From the NCBI GenBank assembly GCA_013298215.1, contig JAAFKE010000006.1, positions 61,884 through 125,883 of the forward strand: a stretch of 64,000 bases of DNA. Direction: 5' to 3'. Origin of the DNA: Cytophagales bacterium (GTDB lineage: Bacteria; Bacteroidota; Bacteroidia; Cytophagales; Spirosomataceae). This document shows, piece after piece, positions 9,055 through 17,680 of this stretch (position 1 is its first letter; every line of letters begins with the position of its first letter). The notes under the pieces were generated by a model that was not told the origin of the DNA, made no database searches, and was given only the letters and a program-made list of their open reading frames with translations. The position numbers and the translations under genes were made by a program.

Positions 9055-9081
9055 TCGCTCAATCAAAATTAGAACAGAAAG

Positions 9082-10062
9082 TTGAAAATAGAAAGACACA
9101 TTGGGTTGGATAGCCAGGAAATTGCGAGAAAAGTTTTGTTTCAAGAATCCGAAGCCATTGCGAAGGTAGCACAATTAATTGATCTTTCGTTTGAAAAATG
9201 TGTGCAATCTATTTTGCGCGCCACTGGCAGGGTGGTCGTTACGGGTATTGGCAAAAGTGCTTTAATTGGCCAAAAGATCGTGGCTACTCTCAACTCTACG
9301 GGTACGCCAGCCCTTTTTATGCACGCCGCCGATGCTATTCACGGCGACCTGGGCATGATCCAAGCCGACGATGTAGTGCTTTGTATTTCTAAAAGTGGCG
9401 ACACGCCCGAAATTAAGGTGCTCGTTCCGCTGCTCAAACGGCAGGGCGTGGTGCTGATCGCGCTGGTGAGCAATGTGGATTCTTACCTGGCCCAAAAATC
9501 GGATTTTGTGCTGGCCGCCCACGTGGAGCGCGAAGCCGATCCACTCAATTTGGCCCCCACCACCAGTACTACCGTGGCCCTGGCCCTGGGCGATGCCCTG
9601 GCTATTTGCCTCCTCCAAGCGCGGGGTTTCACGAGGCAGGATTTTGCGCGGTTTCATCCTGGGGGAGCTTTGGGCAAAAAACTGTACTTAAAAGTAAGCG
9701 ACATTTACCCCCAAAATGCCCTCCCGGTGGTCGGAATAGATGCCACCATCAAGGAGGTTATTCTCGAGATGACCACCAAAAGATTGGGTGCCACGGCGGT
9801 GGTGGCCCACGACCAAACCGTGGCGGGCATTATTACCGACGGCGACCTGCGCCGAATGTTGAACCTCCACCAAGACCCGCGCCCGCTCCGCGCCAGCGAT
9901 ATTATGACGCGCCACCCGCTGGGCATAGCACCGACCGAGTACGCCACCAACGCCCTCGAGATGATGCAGACAAAAAACATTTCGCAACTTGTGGTCGTCG
10001 AAAACCAAAAACCGCTCGGCTTCGTACATTTACACGATTTATTGAAAGAAGGACTCGTTTAG
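9082..10062 (+). CDS. kdsD: arabinose-5-phosphate isomerase (KpsF/GutQ family)
   Basis: The enzyme converts ribulose-5-phosphate to arabinose-5-phosphate, the first step toward KDO for lipopolysaccharide. The 326-aa length and domain order are standard: a SIS sugar isomerase domain (about 35-170, with VTGIGKSALIGQK and CISKSGDTPE) followed by two CBS domains (about 205-262 and 270-326, with GIITDGDLRRML and GFVHLHDLL). There is no ATG before the SIS domain, so the TTG at 9082 is the supported start; such starts are frequent in this window. Its divergent position next to recQ is, from memory, recurrent in Bacteroidota. Confidence 0.93.
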   Translation: MKIERHIGLDSQEIARKVLFQESEAIAKVAQLIDLSFEKCVQSILRATGRVVVTGIGKSALIGQKIVATLNSTGTPALFMHAADAIHGDLGMIQADDVVLCISKSGDTPEIKVLVPLLKRQGVVLIALVSNVDSYLAQKSDFVLAAHVEREADPLNLAPTTSTTVALALGDALAICLLQARGFTRQDFARFHPGGALGKKLYLKVSDIYPQNALPVVGIDATIKEVILEMTTKRLGATAVVAHDQTVAGIITDGDLRRMLNLHQDPRPLRASDIMTRHPLGIAPTEYATNALEMMQTKNISQLVVVENQKPLGFVHLHDLLKEGLV

Positions 10063-10211
10063 TTTCTCAATTTGGTTAAATCATGAAGTTTGACCCAGAA
10101 GAATAAAATTAGCATTTATGCAATTTTGCCAACAAAAAAGCTGAATAAAAATCAAAAATCCAAATTATATTTGGTGTTTTGGTGACACGTAAAAAAAAAG
10201 TGTAAAAAAAA

Positions 10212-10244
10212 TTTGCACAACCAGTTCTAATCATTGTATATTTA
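10212..10244 (+). promoter_or_regulatory. promoter of the ECF sigma factor gene
   Basis: TTTG (10212-10215) is followed after 21 nt by TATATTTA (10237-10244), seven of eight to TAnnTTTG. This leaves a leader of about 90 nt before the ATG at 10344. The 280-bp gap upstream is strongly AT-rich and otherwise empty. Confidence 0.5.
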
Positions 10245-10343
10245 CGTCTAACACAAAAGAGAACGAACTTTTTTTTCAACAATAAACAATAGGAGGCACA
10301 CTATCGAGCGACAGATCTACGTTAACTAAATGGTAAGTAAAAA

Positions 10344-10946
10344 ATGGAAAAGCACCAAGTTAGCGACTGCGATCTGATTTCCGCGTATGTTCATAGTGGA
10401 AACGAAAAAGCCTTTGCAAAGTTAGTTCAGCGTCACAAATCCAAGGTCTACACGACCATCTATCTGATTGTAAAGGACACCTACATTGCCGAAGACCTCA
10501 TGCAAGACACGTTCATAAAGGCCGTGGAAACGTTGAAGTCTGGCAGGTATAACGAGGAGGGAAAGTTCCTGCCGTGGGTAGTGAGGATCGCGCACAATTT
10601 GGCCATTGATTACTTCCGAAGAGACAAACGCTATCCGACAGTGGTGTTTGAAGATGGTACGAATGTGTTCAATACCCTTGACTTTGCCGAAGACTCGATC
10701 GAGTCCACTCAGATACGCCAAGAAACCCACGAACACCTCCGCGAACTGATTCAAAGACTGCCCGAAAGCCAACGGCAAGTGCTCATTATGAGGCACTACG
10801 AAGACATGAGCTTCCAAGAAATTGCCGATTCGACGGGTGTGAGCATCAACACTGCTCTCGGTAGAATGCGTTATGCGCTCATCAATTTGAGAAAGCAACT
10901 TTCTAACCGAATGCCCCAATATGACACAAACCTTTACTCAAGATGA
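10344..10946 (+). CDS. ECF-type RNA polymerase sigma factor
   Basis: A 200-aa group 4 sigma factor that directs RNA polymerase to a specific promoter set. Region 2 is at residues 10-95, with the motif AEDLMQDTFIKAVETL and the DNA-melting stretch FLPWVVRIAHNLAIDYFRR. Region 4 is at residues 130-190, with LPESQRQVLIMRHYEDMSFQEIA and a helix-turn-helix ending GVSINTALGRMRYA. It ends inside the start of the small gene downstream (26-bp overlap), so the two are translationally linked. No classical membrane anti-sigma factor or TonB partner is next to it. Confidence 0.93.
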   Translation: MEKHQVSDCDLISAYVHSGNEKAFAKLVQRHKSKVYTTIYLIVKDTYIAEDLMQDTFIKAVETLKSGRYNEEGKFLPWVVRIAHNLAIDYFRRDKRYPTVVFEDGTNVFNTLDFAEDSIESTQIRQETHEHLRELIQRLPESQRQVLIMRHYEDMSFQEIADSTGVSINTALGRMRYALINLRKQLSNRMPQYDTNLYSR

Positions 10947-11166
10947 TGTAGTTAGGTACATCTACAACGAAACATCAACCAGCGAGAACGCGCAGATCGA
11001 AACTGCGCTCGTGGCCGATGACACCCTGCTCGGTTTCTACCTGAGTGCCATTGAACTGGGAAGTTTGATGAACAAGATCAGACGGGAGCCGCGCCCGCAG
11101 AGCATCGAAAACATCTTAGAATATTCGAGAAATCACAAACCGAGGCCTCTATCAGCATTTGTCTGA
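10921..11166 (+). CDS. small anti-sigma-like protein (81 aa), overlaps sigma factor
   Basis: No named family is recognised. The N-terminal 50 residues have the shape of the zinc-less anti-sigma N-terminal domain: DDVVRYIYNETS, an acidic EN..IE.AL turn, then DDTLLGFYL and a leucine-containing helix. The protein has no transmembrane segment and no His-x3-Cys-x2-Cys zinc motif. The C-terminus is basic (KIRREPRPQS, RNHKPRP). The 26-bp overlap with the sigma gene suggests fixed stoichiometry and binding to that sigma factor, which is inference from context. Confidence 0.7.
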   Translation: MTQTFTQDDVVRYIYNETSTSENAQIETALVADDTLLGFYLSAIELGSLMNKIRREPRPQSIENILEYSRNHKPRPLSAFV

Positions 11167-11245
11167 GCGGGGTCTCGGTTTATGTTTATACCCAAACCTA
11201 AAAAATTTGGGTAGCAAAACGCGGCACTGACCAGTAGCCGCTCAT

Positions 11246-11283
11246 AAAATGTTGCGCAAACGCAATTGCACGCAACATTTTTT
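11246..11283 (+). terminator. rho-independent terminator after the sigma/anti-sigma pair
   Basis: An 11-bp perfect stem AAAATGTTGCG / CGCAACATTTT surrounds a 14-nt loop and is followed by a T run (11278-11283). It lies 80 bp after the small ORF. Its right half overlaps the promoter of the next transcript. Confidence 0.75.
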
Positions 11284-11295
11284 GCCTTACATTTG
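11265..11295 (+). promoter_or_regulatory. promoter of the riboswitch transcript
   Basis: ATTG (11265-11268), a 19-nt spacer and TACATTTG (11288-11295, exact TAnnTTTG) place the transcription start just before the TPP riboswitch. The -33 element sits within the loop and stem of the preceding terminator. Confidence 0.6.
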
Positions 11296-11310
11296 CGCAG
11301 CTGATCTCAA

Positions 11311-11387
11311 TAAAGGGGTGCCTTAATACAACGGGCTGAGATTATACCCATTGAACCTGACACGGATAATGCCGACGAAGGGAACCG
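11311..11387 (+). promoter_or_regulatory. TPP (thiamine pyrophosphate) riboswitch
   Basis: The THI-box core is readable: GGGGTGCC (11315-11322), CTGAGATTATACCC (11336-11349), TTGAACCTGACACGGATAAT (11351-11370), then GCCGACGAAGGGAAC (11371-11385). All conserved TPP-binding segments are present in order. It should repress the downstream TonB receptor when thiamine pyrophosphate is abundant. The 130-nt stretch between the aptamer and the ATG at 11517 presumably holds the expression platform; I see no clear terminator hairpin in it, so control of translation start is more likely. Confidence 0.95.
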
Positions 11388-11516
11388 AGAACGACCGCAG
11401 ATCAAACACCAATGCGTTGGACGACTGGCCTGTGGTACACTCAAAAAGACACTGATTATTTTTCAACCACGGAACGGGCGCAGCCCCTCAGTCTGTTCAC
11501 CAAACTGTTTCGTGTT

Positions 11517-13682
11517 ATGAGGTGCAACCTCCAGAATTTTCTATTTGCAACGCATCTGGCCTCGTGCCTCGGTGCAAACGCCCAAAAATTGCCCGTCGAT
11601 TCGCTCCGCAACGCGCAGTTGGACGAGGTGGTGGTTCGATCGACCCGCGCCAATGCAAAATCGGCGATGGCCTTTACGAATGTGCTCCAAGGCGAACTTC
11701 GCAAACAAAACCTGGGGCAGGATATTCCTTTTTTGCTCAACAATACGCCGTCGGTGGTGGTCAATTCGGACGCGGGCGCGGGCGTTGGCTACACTGGCAT
11801 ACGGGTGCGCGGCAGCGATGCCACCCGCGTGAACGTGACCATCAACGGAGTGCCGCTCAACGATGCTGAGTCGCAGGGGGTGTATTGGGTCAATATGCCC
11901 GACTTTGCTTCGTCGGTGCAAAGTATCCAGATTCAGCGCGGCGTGGGAACTTCTACTAATGGAGCGGGGGCTTTTGGGGCCACCCTCAACGTGCAAACCA
12001 ACGCCTACCAAGCCGAAGCCTACGCCGAAACCAACGCCACGGTAGGGTCGTTTAATACCCGAAAAATAAACGCCATATTTGGTACGGGCCTGATAAAAAA
12101 CAAGTTTGTGGTCGATGCCCGTTTGTCTAAAATAACATCCGATGGCTACATAGACAGGGGGGCTACCGATCTTAAATCTTTCTACGTATCGGGTGGGTAT
12201 TACGGCACCAAAAGCTATGTCCGTCTCAATGTGTTTTCGGGCAAAGAGATCACCTACCAATCGTGGGAGGGCGTGCCAGAAAGCCTGCTCAAAACCAATC
12301 GTACCTTCAATGTTTATACCTACCCAAACCAGGTGGACGACTACCAGCAGGATCATTACCAATTGATTTCGTCGCACCAGCTGGGCAGCCAATGGCAGCT
12401 GAACGCCACACTTCACTATACGAAAGGACGCGGGTTTTATGAGCAGTTCAAAGAAAATGACCAACTGGGTAATTATGGCCTTGATGACGTTGTAATTGGC
12501 ACAAAAACTATTGACAGGAGCGATATTGTGCGCCGACGGTGGGTGGACAATGATTTCTACGGCGCGGTTTGGTCGTTGGATTATGAAGGCACGGGAAAGC
12601 TAAAAACCAGTTTTGGCGGCGGCTGGAACCGCTACGACGGCAAGCATTTTGGGGAGGTGATTTGGGCGCAGTTTGCCAGCACGGGCAACATCAGACACCG
12701 CTACTACGACAACGATGCCAGCAAAACCGATCTGAACGTTTACGGGAAGACTTTTTACCAAATAAACCAGCAACTTAACGTGTTTGCCGACTTGCAGGTG
12801 AGGAGCGTAAACTACACTTTTTTGGGGTTTGACAACACGCTCAAAAATGTAGATCAGGTGGCGAGCCTGACTTTCTTTAACCCCAAGTTTGGGCTTACCT
12901 ACGACCTCAATACCGACGCGTCTTTGTATGCCTCCTACAGCATTGGAAACAAAGAACCCAACCGAAACGACTACACCGAATCGTCGCCGAGGAGCAGACC
13001 CAGGGCCGAGCATTTGGCAGATTTGGAGATCGGATACAAACTGAAAAAGAAACGCGTTTCGGCGGGTATTGGCGGCTACTTGATGAACTACCGCGACCAG
13101 CTCGTTCAGACGGGGCAGCTGAACGACGTGGGAGCGAGCACCCGGGTGAACGTGCCCGAGAGCTACCGTGCGGGTGTAGAACTCGAACTAAGCGTGGCGA
13201 TCAGCAAAAAACTCCGCTGGGCTGCCAACGCCACGTTTAGCCGAAACAAAATACAGAATTTTACGGAGTATCTTGACAATTACGACACTGGGAACCAAGA
13301 GATTAGGCCATTTTTGCAGACCGATATTGCGTTTTCGCCAAATACGATTGCGAGCAGTCAGTTTGTTTTGGCTGCCCACAAAACCGTCGAACTAATGCTT
13401 TTTAGCAAGTACGTGGGTGCGCAGTTCATGGACAATACCTCGAACGATGCGCGAAAACTGAATGCTTTTTTTGTGAACGACGTGCGGGCTACGTGGTCGC
13501 TGCACCCAAAATGGGTGAACAACATTACGTTTAGTTTGCTGGTAAACAACGTTCTAAACCACCTCTACGAACCCAATGGCTACACGTACAGCTACGTTTC
13601 GGAGGGAAAAACAACGACTGAGAATTTTTATTACCCGCAGGCAGGCACTAATTTTTTGGCGGCGGTGAGGCTGAAATTTTGA
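11517..13682 (+). CDS. TonB-dependent receptor for thiamine or precursor (Omr1-like)
   Basis: This outer membrane receptor (721 aa from this start) takes up a ligand with energy from TonB-ExbBD. The ATG at 11517 is chosen because it opens a signal peptide (MRCNLQNFLFATHLASCLGANA); an in-frame ATG at 11412 would add 35 non-hydrophobic residues. A plug domain follows (LDEVVVRSTRAN, RVRGSDATRVNVTINGVPLND), then a 22-strand-type barrel ending in an aromatic strand (FLAAVRLKF). The upstream TPP riboswitch implies a thiamine, thiamine phosphate or HMP substrate; thiamine-regulated TonB receptors of this kind (Omr1) are established in Bacteroidota. No thiamine permease or kinase is adjacent, so the inner membrane step is elsewhere. 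Confidence 0.92.
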   Translation: MRCNLQNFLFATHLASCLGANAQKLPVDSLRNAQLDEVVVRSTRANAKSAMAFTNVLQGELRKQNLGQDIPFLLNNTPSVVVNSDAGAGVGYTGIRVRGSDATRVNVTINGVPLNDAESQGVYWVNMPDFASSVQSIQIQRGVGTSTNGAGAFGATLNVQTNAYQAEAYAETNATVGSFNTRKINAIFGTGLIKNKFVVDARLSKITSDGYIDRGATDLKSFYVSGGYYGTKSYVRLNVFSGKEITYQSWEGVPESLLKTNRTFNVYTYPNQVDDYQQDHYQLISSHQLGSQWQLNATLHYTKGRGFYEQFKENDQLGNYGLDDVVIGTKTIDRSDIVRRRWVDNDFYGAVWSLDYEGTGKLKTSFGGGWNRYDGKHFGEVIWAQFASTGNIRHRYYDNDASKTDLNVYGKTFYQINQQLNVFADLQVRSVNYTFLGFDNTLKNVDQVASLTFFNPKFGLTYDLNTDASLYASYSIGNKEPNRNDYTESSPRSRPRAEHLADLEIGYKLKKKRVSAGIGGYLMNYRDQLVQTGQLNDVGASTRVNVPESYRAGVELELSVAISKKLRWAANATFSRNKIQNFTEYLDNYDTGNQEIRPFLQTDIAFSPNTIASSQFVLAAHKTVELMLFSKYVGAQFMDNTSNDARKLNAFFVNDVRATWSLHPKWVNNITFSLLVNNVLNHLYEPNGYTYSYVSEGKTTTENFYYPQAGTNFLAAVRLKF

Positions 13683-13687
13683 GGGAA

Positions 13688-14026
13688 TTAGTCCAAAAAC
13701 ATTCCCAAAAAACTTGATACGACCGATAACACAAAACTAAAAATAAGTGCCGACAAAATACTGCTGACCGTGAAACCCGACACCAGATAGGCCGCCAAAT
13801 ACACGATGATAACGTTGATGACCAACAAAAATAAACCCAACGTAAGGAGCGTGATCGGAAGGGTGAGTATTTTTAGGACGGGTTTTACGAAAGTATTCAA
13901 CAGCCCCAGTACTATGGCCACGATAATGGCCGTTTTAATGTTGGCAACCTGAATACCAGGCAAAACGTTGGCGGCTATCATGACGGCTATTGTACTGATT
14001 ACCAATCTAACAAGAAGTCCAAGCAT
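13688..14026 (-). CDS. phage holin family protein (4-TM, superfamily IV)
   Basis: A 112-aa very hydrophobic protein has four predicted membrane helices (about 3-20, 30-52, 58-80, 88-110). It carries the pattern GLLNTFVKPVLKILTLPIT between helices 2 and 3 that is typical of the mycobacterial 4-TMS holin family (PF04020). Despite the name these are ordinary chromosomal membrane proteins of unknown role; nothing here suggests a prophage. It converges with the TonB receptor, five bases apart. Confidence 0.85.
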   Translation of the reverse strand: MLGLLVRLVISTIAVMIAANVLPGIQVANIKTAIIVAIVLGLLNTFVKPVLKILTLPITLLTLGLFLLVINVIIVYLAAYLVSGFTVSSILSALIFSFVLSVVSSFLGMFLD

Positions 14027-14047
14027 AGGGAGAAGTGTTTAAAAAAA

Positions 14048-14647
14048 TTATTTGTGTCGCTGGCGAAGTACGGCAATTATTTCGTCTAAGTCAATATTGC
14101 GGTGTTCTAAAAGGATTAGGTAGTGAAAAAGCAGGTCGGCGGCTTCGTCTTTGAAGAGCGCGTCGTTGCTGTCTTTGGCTTCTATGACGAGCTCGACGGC
14201 CTCCTCGCCCACCTTTTGGGCTATTTTGTTCGTGCCTCGTTCAAACAATTTGCTGGTGTACGAACCTTCGGACGGATTGAGCTTGCGGTGGCGGATAACG
14301 CCCTGCAAATAGTTTAGAAAGGAGGCTTGGCCCGCGTTTTTTTCTTCAAAACAGGTGTCTGCGCCAGTGTGGCAAACGGGGCCCACGGGGTTGGCCTTCA
14401 CAAGGATCGTGTCGCCGTCGCAATCTATCCGCACCTCAACGACGTGCATAAAATTGCTCGACGTTTCCCCTTTGGTCCAAAGGCGGTTTTTGGAACGGCT
14501 AAAAAAAGTAACCACGCCCTCGGCCAGGGTTTTCTGGTAGGCATCGGCGTTCATGTAGCCCAGCATCAGCACCTTGCACGTTACGGCATCTTGAACAACC
14601 GCTGGCACGAGGCCATCGGGCGATTTGTCGAAATTAATATTGCTCAA
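14048..14647 (-). CDS. hisIE: bifunctional phosphoribosyl-AMP cyclohydrolase / phosphoribosyl-ATP pyrophosphatase
   Basis: Carries out the second and third steps of histidine synthesis. The N-terminal HisI half shows LVPAVVQD, MLGYMNADAYQKTL, SRSKNRLWTKGETS and the zinc-binding CHTGADTCF. The C-terminal HisE half shows GTNKIAQKVGEEAVELVIEAK and DEAADLLFHYLILLE. The preferred start is the TTG at 14647, giving MSNINFDKSPDGLVPA, which matches the usual beginning of HisI. An earlier in-frame TTG at 14701 would add 18 atypical residues and overlap the upstream peptidase gene by 8 bp. There is no ATG before the conserved region. The other his genes are not in this window. Confidence 0.93.
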   Translation of the reverse strand: MSNINFDKSPDGLVPAVVQDAVTCKVLMLGYMNADAYQKTLAEGVVTFFSRSKNRLWTKGETSSNFMHVVEVRIDCDGDTILVKANPVGPVCHTGADTCFEEKNAGQASFLNYLQGVIRHRKLNPSEGSYTSKLFERGTNKIAQKVGEEAVELVIEAKDSNDALFKDEAADLLFHYLILLEHRNIDLDEIIAVLRQRHK

Positions 14648-14693
14648 TTTATTTGTTGGTAGTATGCGTTTTAACGCGGGACATTTGCCCGCA

Positions 14694-15416
14694 TTATTCA
14701 ATAAATCCGTAGCGTTTTTTGGCTTTTTCGCGGGCCAGCGCGTTGAAATGCCACCACTCCGACGTGATGGAGTCGTAGCCTGCCGTCTTCATGGCCCGCC
14801 GCAACAGCAGTCGGTTGTTCACCTGTTTTTGGGTGAGCTTGCCCGTTTTTAGCATTTCGGTTTCTTTTGTTGGGTAGGCCAGCAGGCCATTGTAGTCGAA
14901 GGGCGTGCCCATGTCGAGTGCCTGGCCGGCGGCATCGGCAATGGTCAAATCTACGGCACAACCAAAATTATGGACTGACCCCAGCGCGGGATCGGCCACA
15001 AAGTCCTCGCGTTTTTTGGGTGGAATGTGGCTCATATAATCCCAAAAAAGCTGCGTCACAGTGCGCGGGCGGGCGGCATCGTACACCAGCAAGTGCAGCT
15101 CGGGATTGCTTTTTTTCAACTCACGGTTGGCCCGCGCCAGCTTTTGGGCGGCCATTGGTTGCAAGTACGCCCGTTGCAGGTCGCCGTACACGTCGCGTTT
15201 CAAAAAATTATCGGTGGTACTATATTTAAGATCGACTTCAATATCGGCGTCAATTGTCTGAATATCAACCAGTCCACGCGCAATGAGCTTTTGTTCCAAT
15301 ACCCCAATTTTAGGCGAGAAACTTGACCTTTGAACCTGACCGTGTGCATTATGAAACCAAAAAATGCAGAGTGGCAACAAAGCGGCCACTGCTACAGTAT
15401 TTTTGATGTTCTTCAT
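14694..15416 (-). CDS. D-alanyl-D-alanine dipeptidase (VanX-like M15 peptidase), secreted
   Basis: A zinc peptidase of the M15D/VanX family, probably acting on D-Ala-D-Ala or peptidoglycan fragments in the periplasm. The ATG at 15416 gives a signal peptide (MKNIKNTVAVAALLPLCIFW, cut near HGQ). The zinc ligands are visible as SVHNFGCAVDL (H-x6-D) and EWWHFNA (E..H). ATGA overlap with the tpiA stop (15413-15416) indicates translational coupling; a longer reading from 15533 lies inside tpiA and is rejected. The housekeeping form of VanX in Gram-negatives does not imply vancomycin resistance. Confidence 0.88.
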   Translation of the reverse strand: MKNIKNTVAVAALLPLCIFWFHNAHGQVQRSSFSPKIGVLEQKLIARGLVDIQTIDADIEVDLKYSTTDNFLKRDVYGDLQRAYLQPMAAQKLARANRELKKSNPELHLLVYDAARPRTVTQLFWDYMSHIPPKKREDFVADPALGSVHNFGCAVDLTIADAAGQALDMGTPFDYNGLLAYPTKETEMLKTGKLTQKQVNNRLLLRRAMKTAGYDSITSEWWHFNALAREKAKKRYGFIE

Positions 15417-16180
15417 GCAACCATGGCTTTTATGATGTTGGCAAACTCGCGCGATTTGAGCGACGCGCCGCCAATCAGCCCGCCGTCCACGTCGGGACAG
15501 GCAAAGAGCTCGGCGGCATTTTTTTCGTTGCAACTCCCGCCGTACAAAATCGTCGCGTTGTCGGCGGTGTCCTCACCGTATTTGGCCGCAATGTGCTGGC
15601 GCAGCACCGCGTGCATTTCTTGGGCTTGGGCCGAGCTGGCCGTCAGCCCCGTTCCGATGGCCCAGATGGGTTCGTAGGCAAACACGATCTTTCCAAAATC
15701 TTGGGGCGATAGATGGAAAGTGCTTTCAGTGATTTGGTTGGTCACAAAATCAAAATGGTCGTTGGCTTGGCGTTGTTGGAGCGACTCGCCGCAGCAAAAA
15801 ATGGGGATAATTCCGTTGGCCAAGGCCATATCTATTTTTTGAGCCAACTGCGCGTTGGTTTCGTGAAAATACTGCCGACGCTCGCTGTGGCCAACCAGCA
15901 CGTAGGGCACGTCCATGGACGCAAGCATGGGAGCCGAAATCTCGCCAGTGAAAGCCCCCGCCGCCAAATTATGGCAGTTTTGCGCGCCCAGGGCCACGTT
16001 CGGTGCCAGGTTGGTAAACTTTTGCAATATCGGCAAGTACAACGCTGGCACACACAGCACCACGCCCACGTTGCCACGCACTTCGTCGTTCACCATGTTT
16101 ACTACTTCAGATGCCAGCGCGAGTGCCTCGGCTTGGGTCTTGTTCATTTTCCAATTTCCGGCAACAATTTTCTTGCGCAT
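15413..16180 (-). CDS. tpiA: triosephosphate isomerase
   Basis: Interconverts dihydroxyacetone phosphate and glyceraldehyde-3-phosphate in glycolysis and gluconeogenesis. The 255-aa protein shows the substrate Lys in GNWKMNKT, the catalytic His in VGHSERRQ, the catalytic Glu in AYEPIWAIGTG, and the phosphate loop ILYGGSCNEKN / GGLIGGASL. First gene of a tpiA-vanX-like-hisIE run. Confidence 0.97.
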   Translation of the reverse strand: MRKKIVAGNWKMNKTQAEALALASEVVNMVNDEVRGNVGVVLCVPALYLPILQKFTNLAPNVALGAQNCHNLAAGAFTGEISAPMLASMDVPYVLVGHSERRQYFHETNAQLAQKIDMALANGIIPIFCCGESLQQRQANDHFDFVTNQITESTFHLSPQDFGKIVFAYEPIWAIGTGLTASSAQAQEMHAVLRQHIAAKYGEDTADNATILYGGSCNEKNAAELFACPDVDGGLIGGASLKSREFANIIKAMVA

Positions 16181-16345
16181 CGTACATTAAATATTAGCAG
16201 TGAAAGTCTCGTTTTGTGAATACAAGCGTAAAAATCGGTTTTCTACGGGTATCACCCAAACAATTCGTTCACTTTGGCAATTATTAATCTCAAATTAGTG
16301 TTTTAAAAGGGAATTTTACAATTTGTGGTAAAAATTGCGATTAAA

Positions 16346-17617
16346 ATGATGAAACATTTGGCGGTTAAAATACTAATTGGAATGGGTGTTTGGGGTGTAT
16401 TTTCCCCAGATACCTCTGCCCAGATTAGCAAAAAGAACGCCGAGAAATTTGGTTTTTTTTTAGAAGGAAACCGCCGTTTTACGAAAATTCCGTTCCAGCT
16501 GCACGCCAATCTGATTGTTGTGCCCATTAAAATAAATAACTCCGACACCCTCCGCTTCATTTTAGATACTGGCGTTAGCACAACCATCGTAACCGACCCC
16601 GCCGCCGTGCAGAAACAAAACCTGCACTTTACCCGCCAAGTGAAACTCGCGGGCGCGGGCGAAGGAACTCCGATAACGGCCTCGGTGGCTATCGGCAACA
16701 CCATCAGAATGGGCGTGATGCGCGCCAATTTTCAGAATATTGTGGTGCTAAACGAAGATGCCCTCAAACTCTCGGAGTACGTGGGCGTGCCGATTCACGG
16801 CATTTTTGGGTACGATATTTTCAATAATTTTGTGGTTACGATCGACTTTGGCGAGCGAAATATTTACCTTTTTGAGCCAGGCTCCTACAAATACCGCAAA
16901 TGGAAAGGCGACAAATACCCGATCAGCGTCGAAGAAACTAAACCCTACGTGGCCATGCTGGCGGTGGTTGATAAGGGCCGAGAAACACCCATCAAAGTGC
17001 TCATAGACACGGGCGCTGGCCACGCACTTTTGCTGGATCGGTCGGCGGTGGATGCCGTAAAAATACCCGAAAAACAACTCAAAGCGCAACTCGGACGCGG
17101 CCTGAACGGTGTGATAAACGGAAGCCTGGGGCGGATAGAAAAGATAAAATTTGGCCGCCACGAACTCCGAGACGTACTCACGTCGTTTCCCGACAGTCTG
17201 TCGTTTGGCATGAAAGTGTCGCCCATCAACGAGCGGCAGGGCAACATTGGCTGCGAATTGTTGCGCAGGTTCAGGGTCACTTTCAACTACAACGAACGCT
17301 ACTTGGTGCTGAAACCCATCCGACAAACGCTCAAAGAAACCTTTGAACACGACATGAGTGGCGTGGAACTGCGGGCGCGGGGCATCGACCTGCGCGAGTA
17401 TGTGATAGACAACGTCATGGGCGACTCGCCCGCCAGCCGCGCGGGTTTGCAGAAAGACGATGTGATCGTTTACATCAACAACCAGCAAGCCAACGAACTC
17501 AATATTAGCCAAATCTATAAAATGCTCCAACGCAAAGAGGGCGACGAAATACTGCTGCTGCTGCGCCGCGAGGGGAGCGTTTTTTTTACTAAATTTCAGC
17601 TCAAGCGCATGATCTGA
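16346..17617 (+). CDS. double-DTG aspartyl protease with C-terminal PDZ domain
   Basis: A secreted retropepsin-like protein of about 423 aa. A signal peptide from the ATG at 16346 (MMKHLAVKILIGMGVWGVF...SAQ) precedes two aspartyl protease lobes: FILDTGVSTTIV around residue 72 and VLIDTGAGHALLLD around residue 220. The two lobes in one chain could form the active site without dimerising. A PDZ domain closes the protein (about 335-420, with GDSPASRAGLQKDDVIVYIN). Homologues are common in Bacteroidota (PF13650/PF13975 plus PDZ). An upstream in-frame GTG at 16325 adds only seven residues. The cellular target is unknown. Confidence 0.85.
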   Translation: MMKHLAVKILIGMGVWGVFSPDTSAQISKKNAEKFGFFLEGNRRFTKIPFQLHANLIVVPIKINNSDTLRFILDTGVSTTIVTDPAAVQKQNLHFTRQVKLAGAGEGTPITASVAIGNTIRMGVMRANFQNIVVLNEDALKLSEYVGVPIHGIFGYDIFNNFVVTIDFGERNIYLFEPGSYKYRKWKGDKYPISVEETKPYVAMLAVVDKGRETPIKVLIDTGAGHALLLDRSAVDAVKIPEKQLKAQLGRGLNGVINGSLGRIEKIKFGRHELRDVLTSFPDSLSFGMKVSPINERQGNIGCELLRRFRVTFNYNERYLVLKPIRQTLKETFEHDMSGVELRARGIDLREYVIDNVMGDSPASRAGLQKDDVIVYINNQQANELNISQIYKMLQRKEGDEILLLLRREGSVFFTKFQLKRMI

Positions 17618-17680
17618 CCCGCCGCAGATTGCTCCGTAGCACTTATTGCCGTACTTTTACGGCCAAAGAACCCCACAAAA

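Noticed and set aside
10289..10300. 12-mer ATAGGAGGCACA also found near 53079
   Set aside because: A single shared 12-mer in AT-rich leaders with no common context; also not a convincing Shine-Dalgarno because it is 44 bp or more from a start.
11541..12464. 307-codon open frame antisense to the TonB receptor
   Set aside because: No recognisable domain, and the opposite strand is an intact receptor controlled by a riboswitch.
13688..14026. Phage holin as evidence of a prophage
   Set aside because: The family is a common chromosomal membrane protein and no other phage gene is near.
14694..15416. VanX-like gene as vancomycin resistance
   Set aside because: No vanHA genes or two-component regulator nearby; similar peptidases are ordinary in Gram-negative bacteria.
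16748..17530. 260-codon open frame antisense to the aspartyl protease
   Set aside because: Shadow of a gene with two DTG motifs and a PDZ domain.
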